Shown: positions 1-6,032 of the stretch, piece after piece
Layout: every line of letters starts with the position of its first letter
Position numbering within the stretch: the first letter of the stretch is position 1
Origin: Desulfobacteraceae bacterium
GTDB taxonomy: Bacteria; Desulfobacterota; Desulfobacteria; Desulfobacterales; UBA11574
Reading direction: 5' to 3'
Assembly (NCBI GenBank): GCA_002868985.1
Contig: PKTV01000461.1
Coordinates: 1-6,032, forward strand
DNA: 6,032 nt
Translations under genes and position numbers: made by a program
Notes under the pieces: model-generated
Seen by the model: only the letters and a program-made list of their open reading frames with translations
Told to the model about the DNA's origin: nothing
Databases searched by the model: none

Positions 1-758
<758 letters not shown>

Positions 759-786
759 ACAAATGTTTAAAATGTAATTGTTCGAA

Positions 787-3502
<2,716 letters not shown>

Positions 3503-3509
3503 GATATCT

Positions 3510-5432
3510 TTAGCTAAGAGACGTACCTGGTTTCACTTTTTTGTCCAGAGTTGCGACTGCGCAGCTATCTTTTTCAACAGCAGCCAACAACATACCGTTA
3601 GAAAGGATCCCCATCAACTTGGCCGGTTTCAGGTTCGCAACCACAACAACCTGCTTCCCCTCTAAATCCTCCGGAGAATAGGTCTCCGATATACCGGCCA
3701 CGATGGTCCGTCTTTCCCCCATGTCAACTTCAAGCTTTAACAATTTTTTTGCCCGAGGGAGCGCCTCGGCATGAATGACGGTAGCGACCCTAAGATCTAT
3801 TTTATTAAGCTCTTCGAGAGTTATCTCGGGTTTAATGTCAAGCGCCATACCTCTTGTATCCTTCTTCCCGGGTAATGCCATAGGCTTTTTTTTAAGATCG
3901 ATCCTTGGGAAAAGCGTGATCGATTTCGGAACTCTCGTTCCGGGCATCAGGGTTTTCCACCTTTTAAGGACATCAATACTAAAAGACTGCTTCTTCGAAT
4001 CAATACCGAGATGTTTCTGCATGGCTTCCGCAGTTTCCGGCATTATTGGATAGATGAGGCCGGATATTATCCTGAGTGATTCAAGAAGGTTATAAATGAC
4101 GACTTCAAGCTGTTTGCGGCTGGATTTTTTCTTCGCAAGCACCCAAGGGGTCGTAAGGTCAATATATTTGTTCATATGGCTGATAAATTCCCAAATTGCC
4201 ACGATCGCTTTGTTAAAGGCGAATCTTTTCATATATTTTTCGAATTTGGCAATGGTTTCTAATGCCTCTGATTCCAAACCGAGATCTAATTCTCTTTCCA
4301 CTTTTTTATCAATTCCAGAAACGACCCCGGAAAAATATTTGTGGACCATTGCAAGAACTCTACTGAATAGATTTCCAAGATCATTCGCAAGATCAGAATT
4401 AATTCGTTGTATCAGTGCTTCTTCACTGAAATTGGAATCGAGCCCGAAGGTCATATCTCGCATCAGAAAAAATCGAAACGCATCGAGACCGTAAACATTT
4501 TTAAGTTGAAGCGGCTCTACTACATTCCCGATGCTTTTGGACATTTTGCTTTGATCGATATTCCAGTACCCATGGACATGCAAATGCTTGTATACAGGAA
4601 TTTCTGCCGCCTTGAGCATGATCGGCCAGTAAATGCCATGGGGTTTTAATATATCCTTGGCGATAATGTGCCGGGCATGCGGCCAGAAAGTTTTAAAGAG
4701 ATCTCCATCCGGATACCCTAAGGCTGAAACGTAGTTTAAAAGCGCGTCAAACCAAACATAGGTGACATATTCTTTATCAAAGGGCAGTGTAATCCCCCAC
4801 TTAAGGCGCGTTTTAGGTCTTGATATGCAAAGGTCCTCAAGCGGCTCTTTGAGGAAGGATAGAACTTCATTTCTATAACGTTCCGGGCTTATGAAATCAG
4901 GATTGTTATGAATATGCTCAATCAGCCAGTCTTGATAACGACTCATCTTGAAAAAGTAGTTGGATTCTTTTATGAGTTCAGGCGTCGTTTCGTGATCAGG
5001 GCACTTGCCGTCAACCAACTCTCGATCTGTATAAAAGCGCTCACACCCAAAACAATAAAACCCCTGGTATTCACTGAAATAGATATCCCCCGAATCATAG
5101 ATCTGTTGCAGGATCTGTTTTACCAACAACGTATGGGAAGCATCCGTTGTACGGATGAAATAACTGTACTTGATATTAAGTTCGGGCCAAAGATCTCTGA
5201 AAAGCCCGCTTATTTTGTCAACGTAGGTCCTGGGGCTTAAATTCTCTTTCTTTGCAGCTCGAACGATCTTATCGCCATGTTCATCTGTACCTGTTAGAAA
5301 AAAACGCTCTGCCTGGAGCATGGAATGAAATCTACAAGCAACATCGGCCACAATCGTTGTATAAGCGTGCCCAAGATGGGGCCTGGCATTCACATAATAT
5401 ATCGGCGTGGTTATATAAAAAGGGTTAACCAT
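3510..5432 (-). CDS. metG: Methionyl-tRNA synthetase with fused C-terminal tRNA-binding domain
   Basis: Cytoplasmic class I aminoacyl-tRNA synthetase that charges tRNA(Met) with methionine using ATP. The 640-residue protein carries the HIGH-type motif HLGH at 19-22, GTDEHGDKI at 48-56, a single zinc knuckle C127-x2-C130...C144-x2-H147, YVTYVWFDALLNY at 222-234, and KMSKS at 296-300. A helical anticodon-binding domain spans about 345-510 (NDLGNLFSRV near 350; W430 in DLTTPWVLAKK). A charged linker (512-535) joins an OB-fold tRNA-binding domain of the Trbp111/CsaA type at about 540-640, with KIDLRVATV, GERRTIVAGI and NLKPAKLMGILSNGMLLAA. This matches the dimeric long form in length and layout. 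The ATG at 5432 follows GGGAG (5439-5443) by 6 bases and gives the normal N-terminus. The 96-base gap upstream shows no convincing promoter, so cotranscription with the PSP1 gene is likely. Confidence 0.98.
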   Translation of the reverse strand: MVNPFYITTPIYYVNARPHLGHAYTTIVADVACRFHSMLQAERFFLTGTDEHGDKIVRAAKKENLSPRTYVDKISGLFRDLWPELNIKYSYFIRTTDASHTLLVKQILQQIYDSGDIYFSEYQGFYCFGCERFYTDRELVDGKCPDHETTPELIKESNYFFKMSRYQDWLIEHIHNNPDFISPERYRNEVLSFLKEPLEDLCISRPKTRLKWGITLPFDKEYVTYVWFDALLNYVSALGYPDGDLFKTFWPHARHIIAKDILKPHGIYWPIMLKAAEIPVYKHLHVHGYWNIDQSKMSKSIGNVVEPLQLKNVYGLDAFRFFLMRDMTFGLDSNFSEEALIQRINSDLANDLGNLFSRVLAMVHKYFSGVVSGIDKKVERELDLGLESEALETIAKFEKYMKRFAFNKAIVAIWEFISHMNKYIDLTTPWVLAKKKSSRKQLEVVIYNLLESLRIISGLIYPIMPETAEAMQKHLGIDSKKQSFSIDVLKRWKTLMPGTRVPKSITLFPRIDLKKKPMALPGKKDTRGMALDIKPEITLEELNKIDLRVATVIHAEALPRAKKLLKLEVDMGERRTIVAGISETYSPEDLEGKQVVVVANLKPAKLMGILSNGMLLAAVEKDSCAVATLDKKVKPGTSLS

Positions 5433-5438
5433 TTCTTT

Positions 5439-5443
5439 CTCCC
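5439..5443 (-). promoter_or_regulatory. Shine-Dalgarno of metG
   Basis: GGGAG on the minus strand with 6 bases to the ATG at 5432. It supports that start codon, which also yields the family N-terminus (FYITTPIYYVN). Confidence 0.7.
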
Positions 5444-5528
5444 AGGTATAATTTCGTGATTCGAGCTATTTGTTTACTGCAACTGTCTCATAACGCAGCA
5501 GATTCGGTAAAATCGGCAATCGCTCAGT

Positions 5529-6032
5529 TTAGGTTATGATCTCATCGACCCGCGCTTCTATTTCCTCACCATCTTCTAAACGAATTGCAATGCGATTGTA
5601 TATTGCATGATGGCGTATCACTTTGCCTTTCCCACTTTTAGTTTTAACTGCTTCCCCGACTTTGGGAAATTTCTCCTTTATTTTTTTGTAAATTTCATGC
5701 TCAAAAGTTAGACAACACATGAGTCTACCACACTGGCCGGAAATTTTAGTGGGATTTAAAGAAAGGCCTTGTTCTTTTGCCATTCTTATGGAAACCGGTC
5801 CAAATTTCTCGATAAATGCAGAGCAGCATATTTCACGCCCGCATCTTCCTATACCACCGCACATTTTTGCCTGATTGCGCACGCCAACCTGTCGCATCTC
5901 TACTCTGACACCGAATTTTTTAACCAGCATTTTTACGAGTTGACGGAAATCAACACGACCTTCAGATGTGAAAAAAAATGTCAATTTACTTGCATCGAAG
6001 GCACTCTCAACATTAAAAAGGTTCATTTTAAG
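5529..6032 (-). CDS. ricT: PSP1-domain protein, RicT/YaaT-like, 5' end outside window
   Basis: The last 167 codons of a PSP1-family gene. The family is about 270 residues in Bacillus YaaT/RicT, so the N-terminal third or so lies past the right edge. The Met codon at 6026 is internal: the frame stays open through the two codons before it, and the family normally continues upstream here. Counting from that Met, the hallmark region is FTSEGRVDF (19-27), ELRQIG-like EMRQVGVRN (43-51), GGIGRCGREICC (57-68), NPTKISGQCGRLMCC (91-105). Cysteines 56, 62, 67, 68, 99, 104 and 105 form the conserved cluster set. A KOW/SH3-like tail, with G124 and GKGKV at 132-136, closes the protein. In Bacillus, RicT works with RicA and RicF in a complex carrying [4Fe-4S] clusters that tunes RNase Y processing; whether that complex exists here is unknown. 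The position upstream of metG fits the family's frequent linkage to holB and metG. Symbol given by similarity only. Confidence 0.9.
   Translation of the reverse strand, partial: LKMNLFNVESAFDASKLTFFFTSEGRVDFRQLVKMLVKKFGVRVEMRQVGVRNQAKMCGGIGRCGREICCSAFIEKFGPVSIRMAKEQGLSLNPTKISGQCGRLMCCLTFEHEIYKKIKEKFPKVGEAVKTKSGKGKVIRHHAIYNRIAIRLEDGEEIEARVDEIIT

Noticed and set aside
5433..5528. Promoter or hairpin in the gap upstream of metG
   Set aside because: The best hexamer pairs (TTGCCG with GCGTTA, TTGCAG with TATACC) have poor matches or wrong spacing, and the only stem found is interrupted and short.
5529..6026. PSP1 gene as a complete 165-residue protein starting at 6026
   Set aside because: The frame remains open to the window edge and the family has about 100 more N-terminal residues, so it is treated as a partial gene.

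Overview
The window carries five protein-coding genes, all on the minus strand, and no RNA gene, mobile element or CRISPR array that I can support. In transcription order (right to left) they are: the 3' part of a ricT/yaaT-like PSP1 gene (cut by the right edge); metG, methionyl-tRNA synthetase of the type with a fused C-terminal tRNA-binding domain; a short membrane-anchored penicillin-binding transpeptidase; kdnA, the PLP aminotransferase that makes 8-amino-Kdo; and kdnB, its iron-type alcohol dehydrogenase partner (cut by the left edge).

The likely host is a Gram-negative bacterium, because kdnA/kdnB act on Kdo, the inner-core sugar of lipopolysaccharide. The PSP1-metG linkage, the moderate to AT-leaning composition and the short intergenic tandem repeats suggest Desulfobacterota (former Deltaproteobacteria, Desulfobacter/Desulfosarcina-like). 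That placement is an inference and not a demonstrated identification.

Layout: 5529-6032 PSP1/RicT; 5433-5528 a 96-base gap with the metG ribosome-binding site and no convincing promoter; 3510-5432 metG; 3503-3509 a 7-base gap; 2114-3502 transpeptidase with a possible GTG start; 2074-2113 a 40-base gap with a strong Shine-Dalgarno for kdnA, and a candidate sigma70-like promoter just inside the end of the transpeptidase gene; 871-2073 kdnA; 710-870 an intergenic region made mostly of degenerate 7-base repeats in two opposite orientations; 1-709 kdnB.

Functionally there are two blocks. RicT and MetG are housekeeping genes (RNA processing/Fe-S regulator and translation). The transpeptidase, KdnA and KdnB are envelope genes. 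KdnB oxidises the C8 hydroxyl of Kdo to an aldehyde and KdnA transaminates it, giving Kdo8N for LPS, so the last two genes form a two-step pathway. The most unusual element is the heptamer array between kdnA and kdnB: fifteen in-register 7-base units run across the kdnA stop codon and encode its last six residues, and five units in reverse orientation sit just before kdnB, allowing a long imperfect hairpin in the transcript.
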